A program made the position numbers and the translations under genes. The notes under the pieces are model-generated. The model did no database searches, had not been told where the DNA came from, and worked only from the letters and a program-made list of their open reading frames with translations. A stretch of 64,000 nt of DNA from Wuchereria bancrofti (lineage: Eukaryota; Nematoda; Chromadorea; Rhabditida; Onchocercidae). Each line of letters opens with the position of its first letter. The stretch's first letter is position 1. This document shows positions 60,801-64,000 of this stretch, piece after piece. The DNA lies in the NCBI GenBank assembly GCA_005281725.1, contig SSBO01000003.1:8850479-8914478 (forward strand), given 5' to 3'.

Positions 60801-63343
60801 TTTGAATGGTGTTTTTAGCGTTTTTTTTTTCTCTCTTTTTGCTAGGATTTGTAGTTAGAAATAGTGGATGAAAGGCGTTTTCTCTTTGTACTGTTTCTCT
60901 AAAGTTGATCTCATGTAATATATTTAAGTATACAGTGTTTATTGTTCGTTTATGCTGCAAATTAAAGAAAAGTAAATAGTCTGCATGTGTCAAAAAAAAA
61001 CCTCTTTTTAAAAACATGTTTAAACATATTTTTCACGAATTCAATGATTTGGGTTCTAGAAAAAATGGAAAATTAGGGCATGAAATTGAGAATGTCATGA
61101 AAGTAAAGATATCAAGATATCAGTTGTAAGTTTGAGTGCACGGGTTGTAGTAATGAAGTCATTACTATGGATTTCTTTTTTTTTTTTCTTCATATGTGAT
61201 AATTTATATATGTTGTGAATTAAATTGATGGAACTAAATTCCTATGCTGTTTGTAAATATCTGTATTAATGCATATATAATAAGGAGTTTTAATGAGATT
61301 TTCGATGTGGTACTTCATACCAATATTGTTTAATTGTTCAGTCAGTAAACCGTATATGTACTTCTTGTATACATTATATCAAAGATAAGGCAATACTTAA
61401 ACTTAATCATAAAATCCTCATAATTACAAATGATGAACAGCTGTTTTTTTTATATATATATTTTCTAAATGTAAATAAAAGCTTCAAGACAAGGTATATA
61501 TTACCAGAATTCACAAAGATATCTTTTCTTTACATGTTGTCCTTCAATTTCATCGTTTCAGGGTCAGACTCTTTTTTCCTTTTTTTTTCATGATAAAATT
61601 TTGGGTTTTTTTATTTCAGATATCTCTTCCGAAAATCATAATACGATGGCCACATTCACATTTTGCTTAAATACAGTAAGGGAATTAAATAGGAAGTTTA
61701 AAGTTTTTAAATATTTGCAATGAATTATTGTTGGTGATTAGTTGAACGAAGAAACTGAGTCTGAAAGTGAAATTTAAGCTTTTATGAAATGTCAAAAAAA
61801 CACACAAAGGTATTGATAAAATGTGATCAGTACAAATCGTAGATGAATATTAGTTTCGTGGATGTTATGCATTAAAATATCATCAAAAGAAAGTTATGGT
61901 CAAATTGATACGAAAATTATTTAGTGCAGGTAGGATGACCTCCTTATACAACAAGCAATATACATAAACAAAGTATATGATTTACAATAAGAAGTTGACC
62001 TGCCGAAAGAGAAATCAATCTAACAAAGAGCTATTGGTCTGATTTACAATCAAATCTAATTACTAGTTGATAAGCCACAAAGGACATCAGTTAAGCAAAA
62101 GTTGTTAACCTTAAGAGATTGTATTATTACACAGAGACCAAAATTGCCTTTTCTAATTCATCTCTCTAATCACTAATTTTGATAATTGGGACTATTTTGT
62201 ATTCGATATCATTATTTTTGCTCCAATTACAGAACTGATAAGTTTATGAAAAAGCAAACACAGAATGCAAGCATGTTTATTTAAAATAAGAAAAACAAAT
62301 TATTCTAGGTATTCTATAGTGATATCGTATAACGATAACTTTTCAACGCTTATAAATTTGTTATTATTTGCCAGGAAAATTTCTAGAAAAATGATAAGTT
62401 TGTTATCCGACTATTATTAAATTTTAATAACATTAAGAGTGTTACCAATCTAAATTATGCCTCAATTTACTAAATTATATCAGAAATGTAATAATTTATT
62501 TGATCTAAAAAAAAAGTGTACCCGGAACAATTTGTTTGCTCATAGATTATTTGATCAGTCCTTTTTCCATTTACAAATTCAGTAAATAAATTTCTTCCCT
62601 TGAAATGGTTCTTTGTTTCTGAAAAAAAATAGAAATATAATAGAGAAATATATCGATGATTGTAAAAATGTTGTAAATGAACTCAGTCTTTCAAAACTAA
62701 CTGAATTATATCAATTATAACTGAACTGAATTATAACTTATTGGAAATATTAAAGAATTCATTCAAATTAGGAAGTAAAAAATTTTAGGATTCTTTTTCG
62801 AAATTACTTAAAATTCCGAGTTTGATTTTTCTTTTACTTTTAAATTAATCTTTTGTTTACAAAATATTGAAAAATTTACATTTTTTCAGTATTTATGAAT
62901 TGGATCCAATTGATGCAATTCGACAGTTAGAAGCATTTGCAGATGATAAACAAGCTTGTAAGAATATACGACTTGGTGACATCTATGCTGTGATGATTGC
63001 ATACAATGTTCACAAGGCAAACTACAAAAAAGTTCATATTTAGAATTTCAAAAAAAAAAAATTAGACAAACATTCGTTTTTTTTTAATTAATTAAAAAAA
63101 GGAGGATGGAATTTTGTAAATTTCTAGGCTTATTCACTGGTACAGCAATTGAAAGATCGTGAACCAAGCATTGAGCTAAATCGTTATGTCAACAAGGAAA
63201 TACAAGATATCATTTGTGAAAAATTGGAATTATCATCTTTCATCACTGATGACAAAAATTTATCAGAATGTGGTAATGATCAACAATTTGCTAATGATGA
63301 AGAAGTGGATTATAGCTATGCAATGAAACGAAATTTTCAATAA
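57888..63343 (+). CDS. Unrecognised protein with winged-helix-like and OB-like regions (5' partial)
   Basis: I do not recognise the family. Ten exons are modelled: 57888-58091, 58363-58535, 58773-58950, 59216-59369, 59494-59836, 60096-60285, 60523-60634, 61620-61695, 62890-63016 and 63128-63343, giving 590 visible aa. Residues about 1-95 (RNNFNTLNDLVTFIG, then RNVDVVTQVIKKFNT, CRFLEKHRNFFILCGNNIVM) have the helix-helix-wing pattern of LOTUS/Egalitarian-type modules. Residues about 125-220 (KYPVGTLVKILAYRAYEACH, PWTATKVVLADDRDD) resemble an OB-type strand-rich domain. The C-terminal half is helical and acidic. Phase supports all joins. The 61695 donor (GTTTAA) and the 63016 junction (GC donor, or GT six bases earlier) are uncertain. 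Nucleic-acid binding is inference only. Confidence 0.65.
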
Positions 63344-63403
63344 AATAGCAAACCTATTCGACGATAATTTTGAAATAGCAAAAGAAATTGTTTTTTAATA
63401 GAA

Positions 63404-63409
63404 AATAAA
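63404..63409 (+). terminator. Poly(A) signal
   Basis: AATAAA, 61 bases after the stop codon of the preceding gene. Confidence 0.55.
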
Positions 63410-64000
63410 TATTTTCAATTCTAACAAAAACATTCATATATAATTTCTCGTATTTCTATCACGCCAATCCCATACTTTTAATTTTATATTTTTAGTATTA
63501 AAATCAAATGAATAAATTTGTAGCAATTTTTTTGCCAAATTAACTTTTCGTTCACATTTTGATTTATGCGTCAGATTTAGCAAATTATAAATGCATTAAA
63601 ATAACTGTTAAAGTAAAAATAACTGCAAAAATAACAAAATAACTGTAAAAGCTTTATGGCTAAAGCATTTCTGAAATCAAACATTTAAAATTAGAATTAG
63701 AAATAAAATTTTAAGTTAGATATTAATATTCGGCTATTAATCTCAATGAAAATTAAATGCTAGCCAGTATTTTATTTTGACAAATGAGTAAAAGAATTTA
63801 ACTTTCACTCGGATTGTATACAAAAATCTGAATGAAAGAAACATTAAAAGTGGAACACTTCATCAAAATGAATTAAATTGTATTTTCATTTTTTGTTCTT
63901 TTTTTTTCAAATTTAAAAAAAATTTTTTTTTTTCAGAAAAGGATGATGTTTAAGAATAGCTGAAAAAATATGCATGAGATAGATTTGAAAGTTTGAATGG
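63410..64000. other. Intergenic, right edge
   Basis: A+T-rich sequence with no recognisable gene. A TTTTTTTTTCAG acceptor-like motif at about 63927-63938 could precede an exon running off the window. Confidence 0.4.

Overview
The window looks like nuclear DNA of a parasitic nematode, most likely a filarial (clade III) worm. It is strongly A+T-rich, the genes are split into many short exons, the introns are mostly under 1 kb with GT donors and TTTCAG/TTTTAG acceptors, and acceptor-like sequences sit 16-37 nt upstream of several start codons, as expected for spliced-leader trans-splicing. The coding sequences are clear metazoan orthologues. Species assignment is inference. All exon models were spliced by hand and checked for phase and family alignment.

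Layout. 167-6578 (+): C-terminal 724 residues of a PLD1-type phospholipase D, cut by the left edge. 7839-10741 (+): PRRC1. 12965-16258 (+): a compact bHLH-PAS factor of the SIM/NPAS group with an assembly gap in one intron. 17222-20479 (-): an NBR1-like PB1 + four-tryptophan protein with a candidate LC3-interacting motif. 22364-23943 (-): ARL2/evl-20. 24387-26797 (-): eIF3g. ARL2 and eIF3g are close, codirectional and probably form an operon. 26.8-35.8 kb: a 9-kb gene-free interval with microsatellites, a 57-bp satellite and repeated TGACCT/AGGTCA elements. 35787-49173 (+): the complete 30-exon glycogen debranching enzyme (1502 aa), whose introns carry several tandem arrays and a relic exon duplicate. 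50806-51593 (-): elongation factor ELOF1. 51.6-57.5 kb: a degenerate tract with two foldback inverted-repeat pairs and pseudogene pieces of HSP110 and ribosomal protein S19. 57888-63343 (+): C-terminal 590 residues of a protein I do not recognise, interrupted upstream by a 371-base gap.

Most genes are housekeeping: lipid signalling, secretory traffic, tubulin/small GTPase biology, translation initiation, transcription elongation and glycogen breakdown. The bHLH-PAS gene is probably neuronal or developmental. No tRNA, rRNA, CRISPR array or intact transposase was seen. The most unusual structure is a 40-bp array in the debranching-enzyme gene. It starts at an exon/intron border and repeats a juxtaposed 3' and 5' splice-site sequence about 13 times.
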